Shown here: positions 1 to 12,688 of the stretch, one piece after another | How the letters are laid out: each line of letters opens with the position of its first letter | How positions within the stretch are numbered: the stretch's first letter is position 1 | Origin: Leptodontidium sp. MPI-SDFR-AT-0119 | Taxonomy: Eukaryota; Ascomycota; Leotiomycetes; Helotiales; Leptodontidiaceae | DNA length: 64,000 nucleotides | Reading direction: 5' to 3' | NCBI GenBank assembly: GCA_020726505.1 | Contig: JAHLEZ010000005.1 | Span: forward strand, 124,001-188,000 | Notes under the pieces: generated by a model | The model's input: only the letters and a program-made list of their open reading frames with translations | Database searches by the model: none | What the model was told of the DNA's origin: nothing | Translations under genes and position numbers: made by a program

Positions 1-44
1 ATAGATCTTTGCCATTATGAGTGTCCATACCTTCTTTATTTCTT

Positions 45-830
45 TCAAATATTCCAGGAATTATCTACATTCTTATGGTATCTCCTCCAAGTCCTTCTGA
101 CATCAAACCCACTGATCCCCATCAACACCGTCGGCGTACTCTTAACTTTCGTCTCCTGTTCCGGGAAAAGCTCAATGCCTTTCAAGCCTTCAAGCCCCTC
201 ATCGGCATCGAACTGCCCCTTAACCCACCTCCCAGAATACCACTCCACACCCTCCCGCTCTTCGGCGAATATGCAACCCAGCTGACGCCAACGCCATACA
301 CGATGCTCTGGTTCCACGTATTGACATTCAGCACGAATCCCGTGGTCAAAACATGCGACGCTGTGACATTGACGCACCATCCCGTGTTACTGCTCATATC
401 GAGTCTATTCAACCATACCACCACCGTAGGCGGACTAACATACTCCCTGAAAAACCTTATGCGACAATTAGTCGTCGGCGGTAGCGGGTCAGGATTCGTA
501 TCGATCTGGTGAGTCCCCCAATCCATACCAAACACTTGCGAGGTCGTCGACGAGACTTTCAGGTACGTCACTCCGATGAAGTATTCGCTTGTGCCTGCCC
601 ATGCAGAGGCTTTAGCTACCATGCCTTTATCCGGACGAGGAGGATGATAGTTCGAGTCTGATATCAGCGCTTTTTTTCTCCCAGATGTCCCAGACGCCGA
701 GAACGACATTGTCAGTGCAGTTACGGGAGTTGGGAATCGCGGCTGTGGACATCCAGTGCGTGAGACCTAGTATGCCGCCAGCGAGGATCTCGGGTTTGCA
801 GGGTGCTGCTGTAGGTCTTAGGCGGCTAGA
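45..830 (-). CDS. H-type lectin-domain protein, frame broken in places
   Basis: Two H-type lectin (carbohydrate-binding) repeats can be read. The first is encoded at about 270-560, with the family pattern PPTVVVWLNRLD, then TTGFVLNVNTW and GVSWVAY. The second starts near 210 in another frame (KGIELF, then PTVLMGISGFDV) and stops at 45 without finishing the domain. Joining them needs a frame change near 245-280; a 38-nt GT-AG intron would restore phase but is very short. Upstream, a likely coding stretch (CKPEILAGGILGLTHW, about 730-800) is in a third frame, and a seven-T run at 671-677 (A-run on the coding strand) sits where the frame switches. The ATG at 709 is therefore probably not the true start. 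The gene is either damaged or affected by sequence errors. The domain is fairly sure; the gene model is not. Confidence 0.5.
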
Positions 831-1076
831 CCTCGAGATGGAGATGGAGATGGAGATTGATAATCTCAGGTTTGACGGGGTATATCCTGCTCGGAATAAT
901 TCATATGATGGGCTACGTCTTGATCAGCTCTGGATGCGATATCATGTCCTACAATTTTCGGGGCTTTTGAGGAAGATGAGACTCACGTCTCAATCCACTC
1001 CCAGGCAGCGGAAGAGATTTTCTAGCCATCCAGCCCTGAGGTGTCATTTTGGTATAACTCAACGCCATGATTTCGT

Positions 1077-1111
<35 letters not shown>

Positions 1112-2497
1112 AATCAAGGCTAAAGCTGAGTTTTTTTCGCCACTTCCTATAAGGAAAGGAGAAGATCTCCTACTCATATCATACACCGTCCCATGCACAC
1201 ACACGCACATACCGCATCCCAAATCCCCGCCTATATTTCTATCGAATCTACCTCTCCATCTCCATCTGCATCTGCGTCTGTCTGCGTTCGCATCGGCAAG
1301 GGATGAAAAAGCTCGCTGTAGAATGATTGGCGATGTCGACGTGAACCAATAAGCGACAGGCTATTCTTAGCACCAACAACAAACAAAAGCAAATACCGCA
1401 CTCCACATTCTCCATCCCGCTTTTTGATGTCTGAACCGGCGATTTCTTGCGTGAGCATCTTGCATGGAAGGATAGAGGTGTCCATTGATACGAGGGTTTC
1501 ACGGCAGTGGAGTTTGTCGAGAGGGAGGATGGTGGCTTGTGGTGGTCTAGATCTCTTGTCACAGTTGCTGTGTTGAGTGGTTGATTTATGGGTTGATTGA
1601 AGTCTAGGGATGATAAGGAGATTTCGGATGTGTCTTCAGGTAATATACGCAACATTCCAGGTCTCCTTTGGGAAGTTTTGCTTTGGATGCTTCTGAAGAT
1701 TTAATTTTCATGTCCTGGATCCCAGATCTGCCTGGATAGCGTAGGAAAAGCGATTCATATCCATACAGAATCGGGAGCTCGTGGTAGGCATACTATGATA
1801 CTCCCAGCGGGGTTTTAATTCCATATGATCAGAGCCGTGAAGTGTTGTGGGGTCTGTACTGTACAGCACCTTCTGATGCGGTTGATAAGGATAAATCTCT
1901 CCTGGGAGATCTTGCTTTAAAATTAGATTCTCATTTTGTTCCCAGGATTTTCTTGGTGCTCTTGCTATATAAGGTTAGATACACACAATATTAAGAGAGC
2001 AGATCAGATTCTCGTTGCAGTATCGCTGCTTGTTAAAGGTCGGGTGGGGAGGTGTGCAGTGTCGCGTTGGTGGCTTCCTTGAACCAAGCTCAAAAGGCCC
2101 GTGAAGCTCTCTTGCCCCTGTGCAGTTCCCTGTGAAGTCCCCTGGCTCTATCTTTGGAACAAAGGCGAGGCCATACTTCGGCCTTATTGTCTAGTAGACA
2201 ATTTGTGGCTCTCCTGAACGGGGAATCCTTAACTGAGGTGTGGCATTTCAGCCTGGCGGTATCTGCGAGGTATCACACGGTAAGAAGCAGAGGGTCGTCG
2301 AAGGACCAAACTTACGCCATGGTGGGCTTCCCAGTCTCGTCTAGGAGATTAAGTATTCTCAAATGAAAGAATGAAAGAATTGAGATTCATTTGTCATTAC
2401 CTATTATCCCCAATCCAATTTCTTAACCCCCAAACGCCCTTTTCCAAACCCACAAGATCAAACCAAGCCTCTTCACCCCTCACCCTCACCCCTCACC
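831..2497. other. Intergenic stretch without a supported gene
   Basis: Only short ORFs with no recognisable family are present. The reading frame upstream of the lectin gene may extend to about 930. A TATATAAG-like box occurs near 1968, but no gene could be tied to it. Confidence 0.5.
1081..1108. repeat. (CT)14 microsatellite
   Basis: Fourteen uninterrupted CT units are visible, outside any supported coding exon. Confidence 0.95.
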
Positions 2498-4110
2498 TCA
2501 CCGCATCTCCAAATCCCTCCCCTTGACTCCACCAGCATCCAACTCATCATCCAAATCATCATCATCGACAATGAACGGATCCTGCTCAACACTCGCATAC
2601 TCGGCCGCCACTCCTTCTGGATCAGCACCTCTCTTTCTGCGCAACTCACCTGTCTTTACAACGTCCATGATTGTGAGACCTTTAGCCCAGAAATACCACA
2701 TTGGGATCAGGATAGTGAGTTGCAGGCATAGACTGCCGAACCAGAGGTAGAAGGCTGTTGATGAAGCGTGGGCGAGTTTGAGACCTCTTTTGAGTGTTAG
2801 TAGGATGTTTTGGCCAAGCAGGAAGATTAGAAGGGCGAGGAGACTTACAGCCCGACATTGATATTTCCCACGACTAGAACGCCACGCCCGACCCAGACGT
2901 GATAGTTGGAAATGGCGGTTCTGCGACCTAGCTTGACGTAGTTGACGTGATGCCAGTATCCTAGCAAACCTTGGGCGATCATGCCTGGTAGGATGGCGAG
3001 GCCGATGATCTGGTGGAAGGAGCTGAAGTGGCCGCCGTGCTAATTGACACGAAAGAATTAGCCACACTTAGAGCTCCAATTCAAAAGTTGAGAGACGAGT
3101 CGAAATATTGAAGTCAAAGAATCACTCACCGAAATCGACAACCAAATCCCCATCAAGCACCCCAGCACAATCGCACCTCCAGCCGTACTTTGCACAACCC
3201 AGTGCATCTTGAATGAATTAACCATGCCACTCCGGATAGCTAGGATACCGCCTGAAAGAGACATAAAGCTAACGGTAAGTAGGAAGCCATGGATGGAGAC
3301 AAGCCCGAAAGTTTTGTGTTTGTGGTGCTTTTTCTTCGTCGCTTCATTGACGGTGACGCGGGGTTCGGAGACCTGTGCTACCACTGCTTCCTCAGGATGT
3401 TTCTCATAACTGGATTTCATATTCAACCTAGCAACACCTAGAGGTCTCATTAGTATACTCCTTGGAACATGTTCACGACTTTGATTTGGTTTTGGGCAAG
3501 TACCTCGGTCAGTGTGCATGTTCAGCATCAGTTCTGGATCATCGGATCTAGTATCCTGCATGAAATTCGAGGACCATATCCATGGCTGCTTCTCGGAATC
3601 GACATCTAGATCACTTGCGGTCCAGCTCTCGCAATCATAGCAAGTATACAGCACGTTGTGTGCACCGTTGGGATCGACCCAGGTACGTGTCACGTGGATA
3701 TCTGGGACATCAGAAGTCTTGATGACCATGGGAGGGAAATGTCCAGGCGTAGAGCGGACACTTGTTGTGACATCTATTTTCATCAGTAACCATAAATATA
3801 CATATAGTCCCCGAGATTGTTAGACAGGCGAAAGCATCTCACCACCATCCTGATCACCAGGATACATCACAAAGATCAAACTCCCAGCCATCTTTGATCC
3901 TAACCCAAACGCAGCCCATCCATTCCTGCCCTCGAACCGCGCCGAGAAGTGAAGCGATACATCTTTCGCCTTTGTAGTATGGTTCTTATACGATGCTACC
4001 GCGAAACAGAGATCCGTTCTCTTCGCTTCCACGCGACAGAATTGAAGGGCTTCGGTGAGGTTCAAGAGAGCGAGGATTGCGACGAGAGTCCAGAATCGTA
4101 AGGTGAGCAT
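2498..4110 (-). CDS. DOMON and cytochrome b561 domain membrane protein
   Basis: Predicted to be a membrane electron carrier: an extracellular DOMON domain followed by a haem-b cytochrome b561 module of the Cyb561/ferric-reductase type. Five exons: 4110-3843, 3773-3504, 3437-3130, 3039-2849, 2786-2498, with introns of 62-90 nt, all GT-AG and in phase, giving 441 residues. The N-terminus is a signal peptide (ends near TEALQ). The DOMON part continues across intron 1 (MYPGDQDG then DVTTSVRS). The b561 helices carry the expected histidines: HGFLLTVSF, MHWVVQSTA, HGGHFSSFHQIIG and YHVWVGRGVLVVG. The tail is acidic and cytosolic. The ATG at 4108-4110 directly precedes the signal peptide. Family assignment is strong; the redox partner and substrate are not visible. 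Confidence 0.9.
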
Positions 4111-5114
4111 TTTGGTATGCTAGAGTCCTCAAGTACTTCTGTTCGAGGTTGAGATGAGGACTTCTCTCAACTGCCGGAATTCAGGGTGATGAGATGAGTT
4201 GAGATGACGAATTGCTGAGATGATGGTGCTGTTATCCTGATTGATTACGAGATGCGCTATTGGTCGAGCTGCGGCTGACCGCATTTGACGCCACACCTGA
4301 ATGAGGAAGTTCGCACTACAGGCTAGGCAGCCAATCATATGCGAAGTTTACTTTTCAACTCAATGGCCGGTGGGTTTTTTCCACGTCATAAAACTGATTC
4401 CTTTAATTCATCTTCTGTATTGGCGAATGGGTTTTTGCTTGCTTGCTTGTTTACTTTGTTGCTGGAATTGGGAGTGGAGTCTTGGCTTAGCGAGCCCCTG
4501 TTTCATCATCCGGGGGAGTATTGGGGGACTGTCCAGAGCTTCTCCACTTCGCCTTCCTAGTCTTGCTTGAGTTATTTTATTTTAAAGAGCAACCATTTCC
4601 ATAGCACCTGAAATAAATTTGAACCAGTTACATCCTCTTCAATTCAAGACTTTCTACGCAGAAATGTTTTTGTTCCTTCCCCAGACTCTGTTTCTGTCAC
4701 CGTGGAAATGTCCTTGAGACAGTTTCAAAGCCTGGGAATAGATTATAGGAATAAATCTTGGATTTACTACTCTCAGGACCCTGAGCTCAGTTAGTTCTGA
4801 GAAAGAAAAAAAAAAATACTTCGGGCAACTTTAGATTCAGATTCAATAAAAGAACGATTCACGATGAGTTTTTAGATGAGTCTCAAAATATAGATTTTTG
4901 AAAGCCGTCCGAAAAGAGACTGAGAAAACGATTGGGGATCTCATAATGACTCTCAAACTACCCGTGTACCTCTAAGTTTTAGCTTCAATATTCTATAAAT
5001 CTGACAGGCATTCAATCCCGGGATATCCTCAAATTTCCTGTCGAAGTAATTCGCCACCCAATAAACCACAGTACAACAAAACTCCATGTTTAGAACCACC
5101 CGCCAATTCCTAGC
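4111..5114. other. Intergenic region
   Basis: This is the promoter side of the DOMON-b561 gene. Small ORFs on both strands (for example 4301-4570) show no family features. An A-rich run lies at about 4805-4818. No gene is supported. Confidence 0.5.
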
Positions 5115-5630
5115 ATGCTCCACCCTCCCTCTAACAAAACAGAATCCAGACCACCATGCGCACACCCAGCCTGTACCAACCTACAATTCTGCCTCGAGAC
5201 CCGCGGCGAAAGCGCCCTCTCCTCCCCTCTCTCACCCACAAACTCCTTTCACACCCTCTACGAAGACTACTTCTCTCTCGACCCCACGATGGAAACCCAC
5301 GCCAACTTTGAATGGGATTCCGACTACGGTTGGGGCATATTCTGCCATGACTGCAAACAGGAGAGATGTGAGATCTGAGAGGGGCAGGTGTTTACCTCGG
5401 TTACGAATTTTGAAAAGGTTTTGACGTTTGAGACGGAGGAGTATTGGTTATGTGTTCCGTGTAGACATCGTATGTGTAGAGGGTGGAGGCTTAAAGTAAC
5501 GAGCCTTTGTGGTGTTTGTGGACATCAGGCTTGTGAGGAGTGTTTCGCTAATGGTGGGATAGGGGAGGTGATGAGTCAAATGATGGGCCCAACATGCTGC
5601 GCTTGTAGGAAGGAGGAAGATTCCGGATGA
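5115..5630 (+). pseudogene. Cys-rich hypothetical protein interrupted by one in-frame TGA
   Basis: One frame runs from ATG 5115 to the stop at 5628-5630 with a single interruption, TGA at 5376-5378. Both sides look coding and share one style: upstream there is CAHPACTNLQFC and FCHDCKQERC; downstream there are repeated Cys pairs (CVPCRHRMC, CGVCGHQACEEC, CCACRK) typical of zinc-binding fungal proteins of unknown function. No intron of credible length removes the TGA: the closest GT-AG pair spans only about 20 nt, and a 60-nt option with a weak GTTGGG donor would delete a Cys pair. It is a pseudogene, a readthrough case or a sequence error. Reverting TGA to CGA (Arg) would be a single C-to-T change. 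No function is proposed. Confidence 0.45.
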
Positions 5631-7419
5631 TTAAATGTACCCGATCCATCATTTTATGCTGAGTTTGGTTCTCGAATCTAATCATTCATGCTTGATAAAA
5701 CTGCCATTCGTGAACTTGGCGGCGAGGAGAAATTATGTTACTCCTGGTCGGCCAACAACAACCGAAGTAAAAACACCTGCACCTATGGCATAGCGTTTGT
5801 GGATCACTCCAGTCCGGAGAACTATCAAAAACTCGACGCCATGACAGAACTGTTGGTGTATTCACTGATGTAGCTTAAACAAGGCTGAACCGAGGAAATG
5901 TAATGATTGTTAGAAAAACCGCATGATCCATGTCCCAATCTCTATCGAACTTAACTCTAACTCATTTCCATAAACACCTTAAGTGACTGTGAAGGTTATT
6001 TGAGGACCCAAGCTCCTTTTAAGAAAGTCTGCTTTTGTTTAATTTCCAGTTGCTCTCCTACCCCTTCATACGCACCTCTCTCCACTATGGCCTCTCCAAA
6101 TAAACCCACAAACACTTTCCAGATCCCAGACCTCCTCAAGAGCTGGCCTTTTGAACGAAGACTCAACCCGTTCCATTGCCCGGTCAGGGGAATTGGAGTT
6201 GTGCGGTGATGGGACCGTGGACATAGTGGGTTGTGGGGTCAAGTTGGTGGAGCGGGAGCTAAGGGACGGTATTTTGGTAGAAAATTGGTGTGAGAATTGG
6301 TAAGTGGATATTATATACAATTAATTAGGTCTTTCTCTAGAGATCGGCTTGGCTAATCAGTTTCTAAAACAGTACGGAGTGAGCCGCTGGCGAGGTGGAG
6401 ATCATCTCGGCCTTTCCAGCCAGTACAGAGTATTACGAACGTGACCAAGAAGCACAATGTCAGTCGGCTGTCATGTCTAATTCCAACGAAGAGTCAACAA
6501 TTCCCAAATCCTCTTTTCAGGATTTCTCTTACTAAACTATCGTCTGAAGTCTAGTCGGCTCGTTTCATTCTCATCATAACTGTGTCTAGCGTGGCTTGTC
6601 AAGTTCCATTTTGAAACCGGGGCTGCACGATGGGATGTTTCGTACTCAATCCTCGCTTCGCCTCGCGCCTCGCTCCAAACGCGTACCGTTCTTCTAACAC
6701 AGAAACTGTCGGTCCAAGGACGGGTGTTGTTAATTGTTGAAACAGCCCAAGTCAACTCGTCCAATGTCCAATCAGGCATAATTTTAAAGCTATTGTTATT
6801 TACGAAGCTATGGCTGGCGTCGTACAGAGGCTGCGGAGGCGCATGATCCAGCATGCCAGGAACCAGGACACCAGGACAGCTGACAGTGCTCCCGGATGAG
6901 GCTCATTCATGGTCTCCATCTAGCCACGGATGCCTAAAACCATGCAGTATTTCACATCGCTGTGCAAATGGTGTACGGGAAACGTTGCCTCCTTTTAATG
7001 ACGGTCTGATGTCTTCTACCAGGTGCCAATGGAGATCAGGAGGGGAGCATTAGGCCAAGTCTCTCCTTCCAAGCCACTTGCAGCGTGACGCGTACTGCCA
7101 AACATCAGACCGAGGCCAAGCATCACCAAGCGCGGCCGCAAGGAGGCTTGGCGAGAATAACAAAGTCTTAGCAGTTCGGTGAAGTGATTGCTCCTTGGTC
7201 GCTTGGAGACCAAAGCTCACCACCCCTTTTCCCCAGTTTGCTGGTAATGAAGATCGAGTAGCATCTTGATTTTCTGCATTCTCCTTCTATTGTCATCTTG
7301 CGCTGGCGCTCAATTCTACTAATTACATTGTGCAATACTCTTTTCATTCTGCTGTTTTTCTGTCTTTTAATATCGTTATGCGCCTCTTAAGTTAAAGAGT
7401 ACAGCATACATCAGCAGCC
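5631..7419. other. Intergenic region upstream of the dioxygenase fusion
   Basis: ORFs of 60-105 codons occur on both strands (5688-5873, 6066-6320, 6537-6854) without domains, signal peptides or matching splice sites. The last few hundred bases probably hold the promoter of the gene starting at 7420. Nothing else is supported. Confidence 0.5.
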
Positions 7420-10400
7420 ATGTCAGTAGCTTCATGTCCGATGGGTGGTTCCGACGCCGGATTCCACAGTAGCTCTTCCTGTCCAGTGGGAAAAATTGGT
7501 CCGCGTGGATGTGCCTTCTCTGCATATCAGATGACGGCTCCCTCTTCGTACACTCCCTACGGTGTAAGTCTTTTCATTGTCTCTGGAACTGAGCGTGGGC
7601 TAAAATAACCATAGACTCCTCGAGATGCCCAATCAGAGCAGTTTCTACGATCACAAGAACGTAAGACAATGAACGAGCTACTGCTGCCTGAAGCACCCCC
7701 AAAAGAGGTGACTAAGGGGCTGAAGAATGCCGACTCTCTCAACCCAGTTGATACCGACGTACTGGCAATGGCTTTGGGTGCCCCCGCTCGGCGCGTTCTC
7801 ACGAGGGCAATGGAACTTGGACCAAGAACAGGGTGGAAAGATGGGTACCTCTCCTCGCAATGGGGATTTTGTCCTCCAGATCCCACAGCTGCCCCTGTGG
7901 CACTCAGTTTGTCTCCTGGTAGGGTATGGTCCGACCTGTGTGAGCGTATGCCTGGCATTGTTGCTAGAGGGAAGGTAAGGGAGTCCATTCTCGCCCTGTC
8001 TCTAGTGTATGGGACCCCAGATGTTATACCAGATGAGGCATTGTGGGCTGCAACCGTTTGTCTAGGTTTGTCCCATTTGTTTCCTTGGCCTAGGATGAGA
8101 TCTAACATTTTCTAGGTATCTTAGCCAGCATTTATCGGTATGAGGAAGCAAATGACGGAAGTGAAGGAATCAGTGTCACTCCCCCGCCTGGGGCCTTCCG
8201 AAACCTGACTGGGGACGCTGATGACGAAGAGGAAGAAACCAAGGGAATTCCCAGGAACGTCGCGATTCCTCTGCGTCAGATCTGTACGCGGATGGGAAGA
8301 GTCTTGCCTCATCTCACACAATTCGATGTCAGCATCTACAACTACAAGATAAGGGACCACACAAGCATCCATCCATATCTCCCTCGTTGCGAAAACATGG
8401 ACTTGAGATGGCCAGTAAGTACGCGAGATACTGCACCGTGATCACTAGTAACATGCCACAGGTATTTAATGATCGTGGCGAGGCTATGTTCCTTCTTTGC
8501 ATGGCCGAAAGCCACGGATGTTTCATCCCAGGCGTTGAGATTATCACTCGATGCCAAGAACATGTAATGTTGCGAGATGAAGAAGGTCTTTTACTTGAGT
8601 TGGTGAAGTTGAAGGAGGTTGTTGACCAACTTCCTCACGTGTTTCACAAGATCAGCGTGAATCCGAATTCTGGCGAGAACTTTGCAAACCCAGTCGAGGT
8701 GAGTTCTTTCGACTTTGGATTTCCACATTACTTACAAAGTTGATAAAATCTAGTGGGGGCAGCGATATGCCAAATTCTCCGCACCGCTCTCTCGGCGAGT
8801 TCCAGCACTATCAGGCCTTGCATTGCCACTATTCCTGTTGATGGACGCATTCATGGGCCGTACCAAGTACGATAGTTTCCTTGGACTGGAGGCTCTTCAC
8901 CTGAGAGCATGGCTCCCAATGAACATCCGAGCATTTATTGCTGCCGTGGAGTACAATTACAAGGTGCCAGAGTTTGTGAACGCTAGCAACAACCCTCGAC
9001 TGAAAGGCGTTTTGGAGGGCCTTGTCGAATCTTATATGGGCGAGCGAGGTTGGATGGGAACTCACAGGTGTAAGTTATTCAGATTCTCAATGCGCAACTT
9101 AATGCTAAGCCATATGCTAGACAAGGTATATGGCTTTCTTGAAGTCGTCGCAAAGACCGGCCGAAGCGAAACCAATGGAAACGCAGGAGCTGGTGACAAC
9201 GCTGGACGACCCTGGGAGATGGTACACAAATCACTGTCAGAATCCATGAAGGAGCGACTGGATCCCTATCGCGGTGCAATCTCTCAACAACCCCATGAAA
9301 TGCGTGGATCATTCGAGGAGTGCCGATTCAAAGCCCCAATCGTCAATCGCCAATTCATCGACTCTGATCTTTCTCGCTCTACTGCAATGGTCACTTTCGA
9401 TCTCCACAACACTGGCATCACATTTATGCCAGGGGATAGATTGGCTGTCATGCCTCTAAATACCTGGAATGAAGTCGCAAAGGTTGCAGCCGCTCTTGGT
9501 CTCGAGGACATGCTCGATGAACCAGTGTCAACTGCGAATGCGCCTGAATGGGGACGATTCGCAAAGCACCTTGCCTCAGTGTCCAGAACTACAAAGATAC
9601 CTGAATTAACGGTGCGAGATATCTTACGAAGAGGTCACCTGGCTCCCTTGACAAAGGATCTTGTCATGGCGTTCCACACGCTCATGCGTGCTTCTTCCAA
9701 CACTACTCTAAAGCTTTTGGCTTGCGAGGAATGGCCTGTGCCAGGAACAGTCGGGGACTTGCTTCAATTTGCTGTAGAAGAAGTTCCATCTTCCACCTGG
9801 GATCAAGCATTCGATTTGAACGATTTGGTATGGCTCCCAAAGCTAATCCCAGTGGAAGTTCCGAGAACCTACAGCATTTCGAATTATTCGAGTGGGTTTT
9901 TACCAGACAGTGTCGACTTGACAGTTTCTCGAAGCGACTACCACATTTCACCGGTGTTGCAGATCCCAGGACAGTCTACGCTAAGACACGGTGTCAGTAG
10001 TGGCTACCTAAACTTTGACCCCTCAGAAAATCACTGTATGGAGGACGAGGAGACCCTAATCATCGGAGTTTCAAGACCACTCAACTTCCAGCTCCCTGTG
10101 TCTGTAACTGTTCCTATTGCCATGTTTGCTGGAGGCAGCGGTATTGCGCCATTTCGGGGATTCTGGCAAAGCAGAACGCAAACAGGCTTTGGTCGAAATA
10201 TCCTCTTTCTTGGAACCCAATCTCGAGAGAAACTCCTATATGAAGATGAGCTTCGGAACTACGTCCGTCATGACATGTTGGAGGTCCATACAGCATTCTC
10301 CCGAGACAGAAACGGTCTGGTGTACGATCCAGTCTCGAAAGATCTGGTGGAGAAGGAGATGGAGCCTCGATACATTGACACCACGATTATCGAGCAAGGC

Positions 10401-12688
10401 CAGACGGTCTGCAATCTTGTCATCTCAAAGAGCCAAGGTGGTCTTGGTGGATATATCTATATTTGTGGGTCGATCTCGGTCTACGAAACAATCATCTCTG
10501 GAATTCGACAGGCTATTTACAATAACTGGGCGTCAACCAAAGAATCTGCCGAGAACCTCCTAGCCGTCGCTTTTGCTGAACGTCGATTCATGCTTGACAT
10601 CTTTATGACTCCCCAACCAATTTCTTACAATAGCCCGGTTATCAGCCTGGCCCAATTGGCCCAACATACTGGCCACAAGCCCAAATCTCGCATGTGGCTC
10701 GCTGTTCATGGCGGTGTCTATGATGTTACAGACTTCCTTCCAATGCACCCCGGAGGAACCCTGATTGTTCGCGCGTCAGCTGGCCTTGATGCCACCAAGA
10801 CTTTCGACGAGCTTGCCCACACCTCAAATCCCGAAGTCAGCTCCCTCCTATCCAAATATTTCATTGGCCACCTAGCACCTAAGCCAAGTTTCCACTCTCC
10901 GGAGCTGTCAGAACTCTACGACACATGGCACGTGTATCTCCGCACCTGCGTTGAATCATTGACTACGCTACATCTCGAAGTTGACCATATAATGAAAGAT
11001 TCCAAAGTCTGGTTCCAGAACGGTCTTTTCAATATGGGTGGTGTCAGGAAGTTCTATCAATTCCAATCTCGACTGATGCAGAATGGTTTCTCGATGATTT
11101 TCGGTGTCAAGATGCAGGAGTTGTATCTCAAGCTAAGCTATGCGCTTGCTTCATTCAAATCAGGGTCTTCGAGCTCTAGGTTTCCCGACATCATCGGCAT
11201 TGTAACTAGGGCACAATCAAGCGCCGCGAGTGCGCAAGCAAGCAATGAGATCGCTCAGATTGGACAATTTGTGTGCAACAGTCATGGAGCACAATTTCAA
11301 GAAAATGGTATCTTGAAATATGCTCAGACAGTGACGACGTTAGATGTCGAGTTCTTGGAGGAGATTCTAGGGGAAGTGTGCAAGGGAATGGAATCCTTTG
11401 AGGGTATTAAGCGAGTCGAAGACGGTCGAGGAAAGCAGGTTTGTCAACCTTCACTGCCTTTCATCCATTAATTTTCCCAATCACCAAAAGCATGCCCAGA
11501 CAGTTAACATGTTCTTAACAGGTAATCCTCAAAATCTCCGCATATCTTCTCACAATTCTCGAGCGTATTGCTCAGCGTCTCGAGATATTCTACTCCCGCC
11601 TAGCAACTCACACCATCTACACCCCCTCTCTCGAAGCCAACCCAGCACGAACCCGATGGAACACCCTCCGACTCAAGATATTTGACGGTTCTTTCTTTAT
11701 TCTTGCACATGATTCCGACTTTGATCTCCCTTCAAAAAACTACAAAAACCCATATCGAGCAACACGTCACGAGCAGCAAGATGTCGATTTCGATGCCGTG
11801 GTCAAACAAGTCCGTGCCGCTCTCTCAGACAATGACGATATACTACCGCTCCAAAACATTACGCCGGCAGAAAATGGCTATTCTGGCAGACAAGAACCTT
11901 TCCAGGAGCGAAGAGGACTAGCAGCGGAGCATACTCTCCGTGCCCAACCAAATCTCAAATCGCCATCTAGTTTCGAAGTTCATGAGCAGCGCAGTGCAAT
12001 GAACAGAATCAGCCTGTTCATGGATAAGAATACACAGGATATCAGACGGCTATCCCAGATGCCTGGGCTTGAAGGTGTGAGTTATCAGGCGATCTTGAAC
12101 GCCTATGGAGGCGGGGCAACAGGAAAGAACAGTCCACTTCCTCCTGTACCCCCTCTACCGAACAATGCCCAGAATCTTGGGCGGAGCAAAGCGCCGTTAC
12201 CGCGGGATCCAATGCTTCACCATCGCCGTCAGCAATCATCAACAGTGAACGTGACGAGTCTCACATCAAGTAACGCTCACTCACCCCGTAATACGCAGAG
12301 ACGGGAGTTCTCCCCGGCAGATCTTCGACGAGTTCCTTATTTTAGCGTCGATGAAACGAAGCCCCGATCCAGAGCAAGTTCGCGAGGTAGTGTGGAGAGT
12401 GATAAGTCCCACCCTCTTGGGCTGAGGACTCGTCGACCCACATTGCTTGAGAATGTTGCTTTGCCGATTAGCTTGAAAGTCCGTGGGCAGGTCGGGGCAG
12501 GAGGAGGTGGGATAGAAGGTGTTGATGCTAGTATAGGCGGCGGGCCGAGAAGCGAGAGTGGAGGTGGGAGGAGGAGAGGCGAAAGTGATCGCGGACGTGG
12601 GCTGGGGATTAGACCTATCACTGTGTTGACTAGTGGGGGCTTGAATGGGGGCATGCATTTGAGGGAGTTGAGACTTGGTGGGAACTGA
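7420..12688 (+). CDS. Indoleamine 2,3-dioxygenase-like / FAD-NAD(P) reductase / cytochrome b5 fusion
   Basis: Seven exons (7420-7563, 7615-8065, 8116-8414, 8462-8698, 8754-9069, 9121-11438, 11522-12688) sum to 1643 codons. Residues about 50-500 match the indoleamine 2,3-dioxygenase fold: FLLMDAFMG, then LHLRAWLPMNIRAFI, then GTHRYKVYGFL with His481 where the family's proximal haem ligand lies. Next is a reductase of the FAD_binding_1/NAD_binding_1 type: FAD motif RTYS at about 731-734, nucleotide-binding GGSGIAPF from 820, and CGS at 931-933. A cytochrome b5 domain follows with HPGG (His1025) and a second His at 1049. The last 400 residues start with a helical part and become Ser/Pro/Gly-rich and probably disordered. 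No FMN flavodoxin domain is visible. Inference: a one-chain oxygenase in which NAD(P)H electrons reach the haem through FAD and b5. The substrate is unknown; tryptophan activity should not be assumed. Confidence 0.88.

Noticed and set aside
1248..1655. 135-codon minus-strand ORF as the lectin gene's N-terminus
   Set aside because: No link by splice sites and no lectin or signal sequence.
5688..5873. 61-codon ORF
   Set aside because: No domain, signal peptide or splice partner.
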